Assembly: GCA_030616505.1 (NCBI GenBank)
Contig: JAUWXD010000003.1
Location: 1-10,050, forward strand
From: Hadesarchaea archaeon
GTDB taxonomy: Archaea > Hadarchaeota > Hadarchaeia > Hadarchaeales > Hadarchaeaceae
Direction: 5' to 3'
Length of the DNA stretch: 10,050 bases
The translations under genes and the position numbers were made by a program. Numbering within the stretch: the first letter of the stretch is position 1; each line of letters starts with the position of its first letter. The notes under the pieces are model-generated. The model was not told the DNA's origin and did no database searches. It saw only the letters and a list, made by a program, of their open reading frames with translations. Of the stretch, positions 1 through 6,282 are shown in pieces.

Positions 1-113
1 AGCAGATGTTCGGCTGCGAGTTTGCCCACATATCCCATCCCAGGCAGGCCTTCAATGAGAATGGGTTTATTCAGTTTCGGTTTTTTCAGGATTTTTATTG
101 TAGTCTCTTTCAT
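1..113 (-). CDS. PAC2-family protein, N-terminal fragment (cut by window edge)
   Basis: Reading the minus strand from an ATG at 113 gives 37 residues before the window ends, with no stop. The segment contains [19 protein letters not shown] at about residues 19-37. This is the glycine-rich N-terminal signature of the archaeal PAC2 (proteasome assembly chaperone-like, COG2047/COG1938-type) family, whose members are usually about 240-260 aa, so roughly 85% lies outside the window. The ATG overlaps the nop10 stop codon in an ATGA arrangement, implying translational coupling. A PAC2 gene directly after nop10 and aIF2-alpha is a common archaeal order and supports the call. The biochemical role of the archaeal members is not settled; assembly or ATP-grasp-like functions have been suggested. 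Family assignment is firm for a fragment, function is inferred. Confidence 0.85.
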   Translation of the reverse strand, partial: MKETTIKILKKPKLNKPILIEGLPGMGYVGKLAAEHL

Positions 114-277
114 TTGTCCAGCCCTGTCGTCTGTTTTTTTAATATCCGTCTGTACTTTCCGTATGGGTCAAGTGGAGAGAACCTCGGAGGATGTGGTGAA
201 GTGGTTGGCCCCCCACACTTTGTACACGTATCCTGAAAAGTGTACGCGTTGCATGATTTACATTTTTTCAATTTCAT
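110..277 (-). CDS. nop10: Nop10, H/ACA ribonucleoprotein subunit
   Basis: A 55-aa protein read directly from the minus strand. It has an N-terminal zinc ribbon with C6-x2-C9 and C18-x2-C21, followed by the family's most conserved stretch: [18 protein letters not shown] at about residues 27-44. Length and motif order match archaeal Nop10 (about 55-65 aa). Nop10 binds Cbf5 and helps place guide and substrate RNA in the H/ACA pseudouridylation complex used on rRNA. The ATG at 277 lies 4 nt after the aIF2-alpha stop, and the stop overlaps the start of the PAC2 gene by 4 nt, so all three are probably translated from one message. The aIF2-alpha/nop10/PAC2 order is widespread in archaea. It is easily missed because it is so short. 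Confidence 0.95.
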   Translation of the reverse strand: MKLKKCKSCNAYTFQDTCTKCGGPTTSPHPPRFSPLDPYGKYRRILKKQTTGLDK

Positions 278-281
278 TTTT

Positions 282-1067
282 TCACATCTCGTGGAATTCT
301 CCTTTACCGCCAGCTTTCGTCATCGCTTCAATAGCTGTTTCAGCCGCCTTCTGCATGCTGTTCTCGGCCACCTTGTATGATTGTGCCACAATCTCGATGC
401 GGTATCTAGGCGAGCCAGCGTAGTAAAACCCCACTTTAACGTTCTCGTTCTGTACAGAATCACGAGCGTCAATCATTGCGGATTTTATCACTTCAACACC
501 GTTTGGAGCAGGGCAGCTTAGATTCACGTAGCCCGTCACTTTGTAGGATGGTGGTTGAACTGTCGAAGCAGCAATTTCGTTAAGCACATCCACCCATTTT
601 TCATCCGCAACGTCCGCTATACTTTTCTTGTCCTTGACTACGGACTCTAGAGCCGAGTAAAGGTCACCAAACTTCTCCTGCAAAGCGAACCCAACTTCTT
701 CGTAGGCCTGATCAATGTTTATTCCAAGTTTTTTCGCTGCAATTTCTAACAGCTTTTCGCCTTTCTGTTCTCGTTTGAGTTGTTGAGCTTTCCACCTGCG
801 TTCGCTGTCTTTTACTCGTCTAATCGAGAGGTCTATATTCTTCCGCGTAGGGTCCAAATCCAATGTCTCACAGACTACTTTTTGGTTTTCGCGAACATGA
901 TCCCGAATATTTTTGACCCACCCTGAGGCAACCTCAGATATATGGATCATCCCTTCCTTGTTTCCGTACTCATCAAGCGTAGCAAAAGCACCTTGTGGAA
1001 AGACTTTCTTTATCGTGCACATAACGAGTTCGTCTACCGATGGCAATTCGGACCGGCGTCTGACCAA
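282..1067 (-). CDS. Translation initiation factor aIF2, alpha subunit
   Basis: About 261 aa, the usual size for archaeal aIF2-alpha. An N-terminal S1/OB domain (about residues 10-85) contains GMIHISEVASGWVKNIRD, the signature of the eIF2-alpha S1 domain. A helical middle domain follows, with KLLEIAAKKLGI near residue 105. A C-terminal alpha-beta domain carries CPAPNGVEVIKSAM and ends in GEFHEM. The alpha subunit joins the gamma and beta subunits to deliver initiator Met-tRNA to the small ribosomal subunit. Two TTG codons can start it, at 1073 and 1067. I prefer 1067 because an AGGGGG ribosome-binding site (1076-1081) sits 8 nt upstream of it but only 2 nt from the first. It follows rps27e by 12 nt and precedes nop10 by 4 nt. 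Confidence 0.95.
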   Translation of the reverse strand: MVRRRSELPSVDELVMCTIKKVFPQGAFATLDEYGNKEGMIHISEVASGWVKNIRDHVRENQKVVCETLDLDPTRKNIDLSIRRVKDSERRWKAQQLKREQKGEKLLEIAAKKLGINIDQAYEEVGFALQEKFGDLYSALESVVKDKKSIADVADEKWVDVLNEIAASTVQPPSYKVTGYVNLSCPAPNGVEVIKSAMIDARDSVQNENVKVGFYYAGSPRYRIEIVAQSYKVAENSMQKAAETAIEAMTKAGGKGEFHEM

Positions 1068-1079
1068 AATCAACGCCCC

Positions 1080-1259
1080 CTACTCCACTGTGCCGAGGAT
1101 AGTTGTTTTTACCTCAGCCTCTCCCCCACGCGGCACGACGAGCGTTTTGCTGCAAACCTGGCATCTCACGAGAGTGCTAGCATGGCTATACACTAGCTGT
1201 TCGTTGTCACAATCAGTACACTTAACCCTCAAGAATTTGGATCGTCGTTTTTTGCGCAT
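1080..1259 (-). CDS. rps27e: Ribosomal protein S27e (eS27)
   Basis: A 59-aa small-subunit ribosomal protein with one zinc ribbon, C14-x2-C17 and C33-x2-C36, and the family stretch SKFLRVKC near the N terminus followed by [10 protein letters not shown]. An in-frame ATG exists at 1274, inside rpl44e. I choose the ATG at 1259 because GGAGAG lies a few bases upstream of it and because archaeal S27e proteins begin with a short basic segment before SKFLRVKC. With this start the gene begins 1 nt after the L44e stop, so translation is likely coupled. The L44e-S27e-aIF2-alpha order is a long-recognised archaeal ribosomal cluster. No residues expected for zinc binding are missing. Confidence 0.95.
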   Translation of the reverse strand: MRKKRRSKFLRVKCTDCDNEQLVYSHASTLVRCQVCSKTLVVPRGGEAEVKTTILGTVE

Positions 1260-1260
1260 T

Positions 1261-1542
1261 TTATCGCTCTCCAAACTTCACGCCCTTGCTCCTAAAGCCA
1301 CGGCGGGAATGAGACTTTTTACACTCGTTGCATTTAAGCATGAGTACCACCTTTTTCGCCGTCTTAGAAAACTTTTTTTGTTCAGACCTTGGTTGACTGC
1401 CATAACCGGACTTGACGCGAGCGAACTGTCTCTGGCCCCAGCTGAGTGGACGCGCAGAGCGCTTCTTTTGCAGGGAAACGTTATGTTGGGTGTGCTTCCT
1501 GCAATGAGGGCAATATGTTCGGATTTTCCTAGGTATTATCAT
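1261..1542 (-). CDS. rpl44e: Ribosomal protein L44e (eL42)
   Basis: A 93-aa basic protein of normal family length. It carries paired zinc-binding cysteines, C11-x2-C14 and C71-x2-C74, with the N-terminal [14 protein letters not shown] signature and a Lys/Arg-rich middle. L44e binds the large subunit near the E site. An in-frame TTG lies upstream at 1557, but GGGGG just before the ATG at 1542 at proper spacing, and the family's typical N terminus, favour the ATG. It is separated by 50 nt from gins51 upstream, one of the larger gaps in the cluster, so it may mark the start of a translation sub-operon (L44e, S27e, aIF2-alpha, Nop10, PAC2). Confidence 0.95.
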   Translation of the reverse strand: MIIPRKIRTYCPHCRKHTQHNVSLQKKRSARPLSWGQRQFARVKSGYGSQPRSEQKKFSKTAKKVVLMLKCNECKKSHSRRGFRSKGVKFGER

Positions 1543-1592
1543 AGGTTTCCCCCGCAACCTTCCGTGTTTAACCCAAAAAAAGGTTATTGCCG
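1543..1592 (-). other. gins51-rpl44e spacer with a T7 run
   Basis: Between the GINS stop and the L44e start, the minus strand carries seven consecutive T (plus-strand A7 at 1575-1581) starting 12 nt past the gins51 stop codon. Archaeal RNA polymerase can terminate on U-rich tracts without a hairpin, so this could be a weak terminator at the end of the replication block. I see no stable hairpin before it and no convincing TATA box after it. The run is short for a terminator, so partial termination or no effect are both possible. Confidence 0.3.
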
Positions 1593-2147
1593 CTATAGTT
1601 TGACCGCTATTTTCCTCGCGGTGCCGTGTCTGGTCATTAGTTCAGCGTTTTTCGCTGGAAGGTTCGCTATTTCTCCCTTGACGAATGGACCGTAGTTCTT
1701 CATGTCAACGCCAATGATTTTTTCAGGGACATCAACCAGCATCATTAAGAGAACGTTTGTTAACTCAATGGGTGTGGGCACTGCAACCTTCCCAGCTATT
1801 ACAGGGTTAATTAAATCGGCCTGAAGCTTTTCCAAACTTTGTCGTATCTCGCTGAATGCATAACGCTCACGCTCGACTAGCTGGACTGGCAGGTGGTTTT
1901 GAGTCACCTTGTTAATGGCTTTAAACACGCGAGCAAGGTGGATTTCTTGGACCATAGTCATGATATTTCGAAGCTCTTCTTTGAGCAATTCTTGTCTGAG
2001 CGCGTCACCGTGTTTCAGTTCGAAATTTAGTCGTGAGATGTATTTTGTAATGTCTTGGTAAAATCCCTCTGGAAGTTCGGCTATATCCCGAGAGGTTTTT
2101 TCATTCTTGTGTATCCTCACTAATTCTTCAAGCGAAAAGTTTTTCAT
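1593..2147 (-). CDS. gins51: GINS complex subunit Gins51 (Gins15 type)
   Basis: 184 aa. The N-terminal half is an all-helical A domain, starting with SLEELVRIHKNEK and ELPEGFYQDI. A small C-terminal B domain follows at about residues 135-180, containing VPEKIIGVDMKNYGPF and KGEIANLP. A-then-B order identifies the archaeal Gins51/Gins15 branch rather than Gins23, where the order is reversed. GINS binds the MCM helicase and a GAN/Cdc45-like nuclease at the replication fork and contacts primase in some archaea. Its ATG overlaps the priS stop by 4 nt (ATGA), and GGTGG lies upstream inside priS, so production is coupled to primase. No second GINS gene (Gins23) lies in this window; it is either elsewhere or absent. 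Confidence 0.92.
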   Translation of the reverse strand: MKNFSLEELVRIHKNEKTSRDIAELPEGFYQDITKYISRLNFELKHGDALRQELLKEELRNIMTMVQEIHLARVFKAINKVTQNHLPVQLVERERYAFSEIRQSLEKLQADLINPVIAGKVAVPTPIELTNVLLMMLVDVPEKIIGVDMKNYGPFVKGEIANLPAKNAELMTRHGTARKIAVKL

Positions 2148-3103
2148 TTTTTACCACCTTCAAGCGCGAATTTAGGGACCGCATTCTCCAATCTAAATCT
2201 CTCTATATCTTTCACCAGCATGCATTTCATGCTGACACCAGAGTGTAGACTAGAAGGTACACGAAGGATGCGCTTCGTGTCAATCGTGACTTTTCCATCC
2301 ATAAACCCCAAATTTGTCCTGGTAAGAAAATCTAACAATTGCCTAAAAGTTTTCTCCCCTATTCCTTCAAAACTAGAAATCGTTTCAAGTTTTCCGTTGC
2401 GTATCGCTTCAATTGCACGCTCTTTCTCCACCATCAATCTATGGGCGATTGACTTTCGCATTCCTCTTGCGTTCAGGAGTTTTTCCTCGTTCAGCGCGTT
2501 GAAGGTTCTTGCAACGCGCTCTCGGAAGACCTTTGAGTAACCAAGGGCCATCGTGGTATCCGTTGGCACAACACTTCCAGTCACGTACTCAACGATTTGG
2601 CATCTTTCGTTTTGTTCGAGCCCCATTATCGATTCGTCATTAATTCTAACGTGAAAGCCGCGACCGGAATACACGAAGTGGATATTGCGCAAATCTAAAT
2701 CCTCGGCCAAGGTTTCTGCGAACTCTATAGCTATCCTGCGGGCCTCGTCGATGCATTGATCACAAACCTTTCCAGACTGGCATCTACATGTTTTGAGCGG
2801 CAGGTCCTTGGCATCTATATCCATGGCGAGCTCAGACTTCAGCCACCCCTCCCGTGACGATGGTCGTTCGTACAAGGCGACACTCGCGAAAGCGGAATAA
2901 GGTGCACGGCTCCGCATGAAGTCCTCCAGCTGTTCGAGCGTTATGAACTGGTTGTATCGATGTTTTGGACCAGTTCCATCCAAATCAAAACCAAACTCCC
3001 TCAGAGAAAGGGTGTGCAGAATAAAGTCAGGAATTTCGCGTTTGTTCCATTCTTCTTCGTAATACATTTTCCGTTCTTCGGGTGTCGCTTGGTGCATTTC
3101 CAT
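2144..3103 (-). CDS. priS: DNA primase catalytic small subunit PriS
   Basis: 319 aa from the ATG at 3103. Catalytic residues are visible: the AMDIDAKD motif with D95 and D97, the SGRGFH loop at 146-151, and a third acidic residue in TIDTKRILR (D275). A zinc knuckle CRCQSGKVCDQC (C106, C108, C114, C117) follows the first motif, as expected. PriS makes RNA/DNA primers at the fork together with PriL. An in-frame ATG at 3130 lies inside priL. I prefer 3103 because GGGG lies about 8 nt upstream, the gene then starts 1 nt after the priL stop, and family members begin shortly before the YEEEW motif. The region around FEGIGEKTFRQLL (245-257) looks like a helix-hairpin-helix turn. Confidence 0.96.
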   Translation of the reverse strand: MEMHQATPEERKMYYEEEWNKREIPDFILHTLSLREFGFDLDGTGPKHRYNQFITLEQLEDFMRSRAPYSAFASVALYERPSSREGWLKSELAMDIDAKDLPLKTCRCQSGKVCDQCIDEARRIAIEFAETLAEDLDLRNIHFVYSGRGFHVRINDESIMGLEQNERCQIVEYVTGSVVPTDTTMALGYSKVFRERVARTFNALNEEKLLNARGMRKSIAHRLMVEKERAIEAIRNGKLETISSFEGIGEKTFRQLLDFLTRTNLGFMDGKVTIDTKRILRVPSSLHSGVSMKCMLVKDIERFRLENAVPKFALEGGKK

Positions 3104-3104
3104 T

Positions 3105-4373
3105 TTAATCGCCCCTGCCCCCTCTTGCATGTTCTGACATTTTTCTGAAGTAATACGTGAGTGGGTTTTTTATCTTACGGCAGAATTCATCCGGATTACA
3201 AAGCGGCGAGGCAGACATCTGGATTTTATTACAGTTCGGCATCCTGTACCACTTTGATTTTCCAGAGTCTCCAAGTCTAGGTTCGGTGGTCATGCCAAAC
3301 CCCATGTGGTAAAAAATGCTGGATTTTTCCTGGGGCTGATCCTTAAAGAGTGGTGGATTGCACCGCTCGGCGGCTTCGAAGATTGGGGGAACTATTTCGT
3401 CATGGAGCACGGAGATATCCTTGACAAAGTCTGCAATCCGTGTGGCAACCCTTCCCGACGGTGCTACCCTCGCGTATGACAAAAACGGGGTCAGCATCAT
3501 TACTATCGCATAGTTTCTCAATCCAGCACCAACCCCGTTCAAAGCATGGCTTACACATGGGGGGAAGCAATCTGGGCTGAGTTTCCTGGAAGTCACTCGC
3601 GCAAATCTCTCGAATTCGGGTTGTTTGGGCAAAAGCGATGAAACCCGTTCACCTACTCTCGCGAGCGCTTCTGATGATGATCCGGACTCCAATATGCGTT
3701 CGTAGACAGACTGTATGTAATCCTCTGTTTTTGCGCTGACGAAATTTGCGTAAAAATCCCATAGGTCCCGTAGCGTGAGCACGGCCCACCCCTTCACCAA
3801 ATACAACTTGGTTAGTTCTATGCGTCTATGCCTTAGGAGTGGAGCAAGGTCCACCCACCGCACAGCGTATTTCGGTAGGGACTGGGGCAGGACACGATCA
3901 TCCACGATATCTATCTCATCTTTCTCCAACTCCAAGTCACGCAATTTGTAGGAGTCTTCACGCGGGAGTTCAACTCCATCAAGCTTCGTCCCGTCTCCGC
4001 TCTCCAGTTCCACGAGCTTTATGGAGCTTCGGACCGCTTTCATGCATAGTTCTTCTTGCCCACGCTTGAAAAGGTCGTACATTCGGTATCTGATCGTGTT
4101 GCGGATGTTGTCGCTTATCAGACGGGTCTCGCGCGAATACGGGTATGAAACAGATGCGATCCCCTGGCACATCAAGTAAAACGAAAGTACTTCGGCTCGA
4201 ACGTTTTCGATGCCAGGTCCGACCACCATCTCCTTACTTGACCATTTCACCCGGTTCGTCGCCCGCTCGACGATTTCTTGCGGCATAGCGTCTACGGGGG
4301 GCGATTTTTCGACTATTTTTTTCGCCTCATCCGCGAATGGGTTCAATACCGCCAAGTACTCTGAAGGAAACAA
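3105..4373 (-). CDS. priL: DNA primase large subunit PriL
   Basis: 422 aa. The N-terminal part is mostly helical and anchors the catalytic subunit. The C-terminal part holds the iron-sulfur domain: cysteines in FPPC (C273), MPNC (C381), SPLC (C392) and EFC (C398), with a further C338, followed by KNPLTYYFRK. The PPC and PNC-to-LC cysteines correspond to those that bind 4Fe-4S in known PriL/Prim2 proteins; exactly which four ligate here is inferred. The domain assists primer initiation. The start is TTG at 4373, the only usual start codon in this frame after the PCNA stop, with a GGTGG motif upstream. A poorly conserved acidic insert (about 120-160) lies in the N-terminal half. It is followed directly by priS. 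Confidence 0.94.
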   Translation of the reverse strand: MFPSEYLAVLNPFADEAKKIVEKSPPVDAMPQEIVERATNRVKWSSKEMVVGPGIENVRAEVLSFYLMCQGIASVSYPYSRETRLISDNIRNTIRYRMYDLFKRGQEELCMKAVRSSIKLVELESGDGTKLDGVELPREDSYKLRDLELEKDEIDIVDDRVLPQSLPKYAVRWVDLAPLLRHRRIELTKLYLVKGWAVLTLRDLWDFYANFVSAKTEDYIQSVYERILESGSSSEALARVGERVSSLLPKQPEFERFARVTSRKLSPDCFPPCVSHALNGVGAGLRNYAIVMMLTPFLSYARVAPSGRVATRIADFVKDISVLHDEIVPPIFEAAERCNPPLFKDQPQEKSSIFYHMGFGMTTEPRLGDSGKSKWYRMPNCNKIQMSASPLCNPDEFCRKIKNPLTYYFRKMSEHARGGRGD

Positions 4374-4439
4374 GTCCAGCCCACCAACTAGTTTGTGAAG
4401 TAAGTTTAGCGACTTTGCATTTATCTGTTTTCTTTGGAA
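4374..4439 (-). other. pcn-priL spacer, longest gap inside the cluster
   Basis: These 66 nt hold no gene. The minus strand has an AT-rich segment soon after the PCNA stop (AGATAAATG at about 4418-4426), which would sit roughly 45-50 nt before the priL TTG. It is a weak TATA-like candidate for an internal primase promoter. The fit to the archaeal TATA consensus is poor, so the site is only suggested. Confidence 0.25.
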
Positions 4440-5195
4440 CTACTCCGCTTCAATCCTCGGGGCCAGCAAAAACCGCAGTATTCCCTTGCCATCGGCGACT
4501 GGGAAATCGACCCGTATCGGGAGGTCCGTGCCGAGATTTATTGTCATAATGTCACCTGAGCTGGCAGACTTCGTCATGTCGTTGAGATACTTTATGTTGA
4601 ACATAGCTCGGGCAGGCTGCTTTACGTTGAGCTTCACCAGCCCCTTGTCACCCTTGCCAAGCTTGAGTTCGGTAGTGCCCTTTTCGCTTTCGGCTGAGAG
4701 GAGTAACCTGTCGTTGTCCAGTTCAAACCTAACGTTGTCACCAACTATTTCGGCATCTTTGAGACCATCTTGGATAACGCCGGCCAAAACTTCAGCTGTA
4801 GCAGTAAACTGGATATTAGGCTCTGGCAATTCAGACTCGCGGACATCGATGAGCGGGAGGCTCAGCCGCCGAGTTGAGGTGCCCTTAAAAGTAAGACCCA
4901 TCCGATTCTGTTCCTCATCAAGTTCGAGGATAAGCTCATCTTCAGCCTTGCCCCGCGACATTATCTTGTACATCTCAAGAAGGTTGATTCCCAAAACTGT
5001 GGGTTGTTTGACTTTGTACTCCACGAACGCGGTCGCGGGTAGTTCGAAGTCCACGAGCGCGATATGTGAAGGATCCATCGCTTTCATTCTGATCCCCTCT
5101 GGTGTGAATTTGAAGGCCGCCTCTTCGATGAGGTTGACCATCATTCCTATGCATGTTTTCCAAACTTTGGACTCCCCCATCTTGGCATTGACCAT
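4440..5195 (-). CDS. pcn: DNA polymerase sliding clamp PCNA
   Basis: 251 aa, the normal length for an archaeal PCNA made of two similar domains. The N-terminal domain shows the family signature KAMDPSHIALVDFELP at about residues 38-53, followed by the inter-domain connecting loop region near DVRESELPEPNIQF. The C-terminal domain ends with the conserved LRFLLAPRIEAE. PCNA forms a trimeric ring that tethers DNA polymerase, ligase, FEN1 and other PIP-box proteins to DNA. The ATG at 5195 is preceded by GAGGTG, which is made from the last codons of the OB-fold gene just 3 nt upstream, so the two are tightly coupled. The N terminus matches other archaeal PCNAs without extension. Confidence 0.97.
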   Translation of the reverse strand: MVNAKMGESKVWKTCIGMMVNLIEEAAFKFTPEGIRMKAMDPSHIALVDFELPATAFVEYKVKQPTVLGINLLEMYKIMSRGKAEDELILELDEEQNRMGLTFKGTSTRRLSLPLIDVRESELPEPNIQFTATAEVLAGVIQDGLKDAEIVGDNVRFELDNDRLLLSAESEKGTTELKLGKGDKGLVKLNVKQPARAMFNIKYLNDMTKSASSGDIMTINLGTDLPIRVDFPVADGKGILRFLLAPRIEAE

Positions 5196-5198
5196 AGC

Positions 5199-5546
5199 CT
5201 ACACCTCAAGCTCGCGCTCTAACTTTTCAACTTCGCTTCTAACTTCCTTGTACAGTCCGAGGTCCAGTCCATCAATCATCTGGACGATTTCGGCACGTAG
5301 CTCGTTCGTTCCAGAGACACTTAGCGGCATCCCGAATACCCTGACTTTAGAACCCACCTCAACGCCTTCCGTCACGGTTGGGTCGTCGAAAATGATCGTC
5401 AGGTGTCCAGACCCATCGTCTAACGTGAACTCCGCCTCCTTTTTATCCACAACCAAACCTACTACTCTCACGCGCTCGTCACAGATTTTTATTTCTGATA
5501 TCTTCCGAGGGTGGGACGGTCCTATTCGAGTTCGAATTTCCTCCAT
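5199..5546 (-). CDS. Small OB-fold nucleic-acid-binding protein (RPA/SSB-like)
   Basis: 115 aa. Residues about 15-95 alternate beta-rich segments in the pattern of an OB fold: RVRVVGLVVDKKEAEFTLDDGSG, split as RVRVVGLVVDK and AEFTLDDGSG, then LTIIFDD, SKVRVFGMPL and ELRAEIVQMI. The DDGSG turn followed by a hydrophobic strand is typical of tRNA_anti/RPA2-type OB domains. A charged, probably helical tail (about 96-115) ends the protein. Role is inferred: single-strand binding or an accessory factor of the replication genes it precedes. There is no zinc finger or second OB domain, so it is much smaller than the main archaeal RPA proteins. It starts 11 nt after tfs and ends 3 nt before pcn, providing that gene's ribosome-binding site. 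Confidence 0.8.
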   Translation of the reverse strand: MEEIRTRIGPSHPRKISEIKICDERVRVVGLVVDKKEAEFTLDDGSGHLTIIFDDPTVTEGVEVGSKVRVFGMPLSVSGTNELRAEIVQMIDGLDLGLYKEVRSEVEKLERELEV

Positions 5547-5557
5547 TACTAAAACCC

Positions 5558-5884
5558 CTAACTATACTCTCTCCATACCTTTCCGCACTTCACGCAACGG
5601 TAAAAGCGTGTCGATGGCTCATCCCCAGCTCGTGTTTGCCGCAACCACCAGTACGCAACATCATGTTCGCAATTTGGGCAACGGGATCGCGTAGTGGGTA
5701 GCGTTGCATGTGTTTTCTCTTCCAAGACCGTTACCTCTTCTTTCTGCTTGGTTTTTTTGACTACCTTGTACTCTTCTAATTTTTCTCCTTTTTCGGTGTG
5801 GCCACATGAATTGCACGTGATCACTATTCCACTCTCGGTCTTCTTGGGCAGCATCAGCGACCCACATTTTGGACAGAACTGCAT
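5558..5884 (-). CDS. tfs: Transcription factor S (TFS), RNA cleavage factor
   Basis: 108 aa with two zinc ribbons. The N-terminal one uses C4, C7, C24 and C27, as in RPB9-type ribbons. The C-terminal TFIIS-type ribbon uses C69, C72, C97 and C100 and carries the hairpin TRAGDEPSTRFYRC with the acidic pair D88-E89. In TFIIS/TFS these acidic residues reach into the RNA polymerase active site and stimulate cleavage of backtracked transcripts, so this copy should be catalytically competent rather than an inhibitory paralogue. A lysine/glutamate-rich linker (about 30-60) joins the ribbons. The ATG at 5884 follows the Nudix stop by 4 nt, with GAGGTGA upstream. The protein acts on the same polymerase that contains RpoL from this cluster. 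Confidence 0.96.
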   Translation of the reverse strand: MQFCPKCGSLMLPKKTESGIVITCNSCGHTEKGEKLEEYKVVKKTKQKEEVTVLEEKTHATLPTTRSRCPNCEHDVAYWWLRQTRAGDEPSTRFYRCVKCGKVWREYS

Positions 5885-5888
5885 GTGG

Positions 5889-6278
5889 TCACCTCACCCC
5901 CGTGTCTTTTAAAATCTGTCCATGGTCGAACGCCAGCTTTTTCCACTGAATTTTTTTGAAAATTTTAACCTCGCCGGCATCGCTCGCGGCTTTCAGCTTT
6001 CCACCGACTTGTCGTGCCAAAAAACACACGCTGACGGTATGCCCTCGAGGGTCGCGCTCAGGGTCAGAATAAACGCCGAGTAATTTTTGTAGTCTTATCC
6101 TCAAACCGGTCTCCTCTCTGGCCTCACGCACTGCTGCAAGCTCAACTCTTTCACAATAATTCACGAAACCACCTGGCAGCGCCCACTTCCCCTGATAGGG
6201 CTTATTTTTTCGCTTGACCAATACTACTCCGCCCTTGAATCGAATTACAACATCGACCGTAAGAATCGGTTTCTTCAC
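5889..6278 (-). CDS. Nudix hydrolase (ADP-ribose pyrophosphatase-like)
   Basis: 129 aa, a single-domain Nudix protein. The Nudix box is complete: G37, E43, R51-E52, E55-E56, G58, matching G-x5-E-x7-RE-x2-EE-x-G. The usual GGF-x2-YGE start reads GGFVNYCE, with Cys at the glycine position, which is unusual but does not affect a metal-binding residue. Downstream, GVYSDPERDPRGHTVSV resembles archaeal ADP-ribose pyrophosphatases, so cleavage of ADP-ribose or a related nucleoside diphosphate derivative is the best guess; substrate cannot be settled from sequence. Likely cytosolic. The start is GTG at 6278; an ATG at 6280 is out of frame and immediately closed. It lies 4 nt after the signal peptidase and 4 nt before tfs. 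Confidence 0.9.
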   Translation of the reverse strand: MKKPILTVDVVIRFKGGVVLVKRKNKPYQGKWALPGGFVNYCERVELAAVREAREETGLRIRLQKLLGVYSDPERDPRGHTVSVCFLARQVGGKLKAASDAGEVKIFKKIQWKKLAFDHGQILKDTGVR

Positions 6279-6282
6279 ATTC

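Noticed and set aside
22..423. A 133-codon plus-strand frame near the window start
   Set aside because: It overlaps nop10, PAC2 and the end of aIF2-alpha, all strongly supported on the minus strand; the apparent hydrophobic stretches come from antisense of Lys/Glu-rich coding DNA.
1260..1274. Upstream ATG of S27e at 1274
   Set aside because: It would add five residues not typical for the family, and the GGAGAG ribosome-binding site for the ATG at 1259 lies within those codons.
913..1695. A 260-codon open frame on the plus strand opposite aIF2-alpha, S27e, L44e and the end of gins51
   Set aside because: It is antisense to four clear genes, shows no recognisable family, and crosses gene boundaries without regard to them.
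3104..3130. Upstream ATG of PriS at 3130
   Set aside because: It would overlap priL by 26 nt and add nine residues not expected in the family; the ATG at 3103 has a properly spaced ribosome-binding site.
4486..5694. A 402-codon open frame on the plus strand opposite PCNA, the OB gene and part of tfs
   Set aside because: Its translation is Ser/Thr-rich low-complexity sequence with no domain, it spans three well-supported genes on the other strand, and it has no promoter or ribosome-binding site. It is a by-product of codon use on the minus strand.
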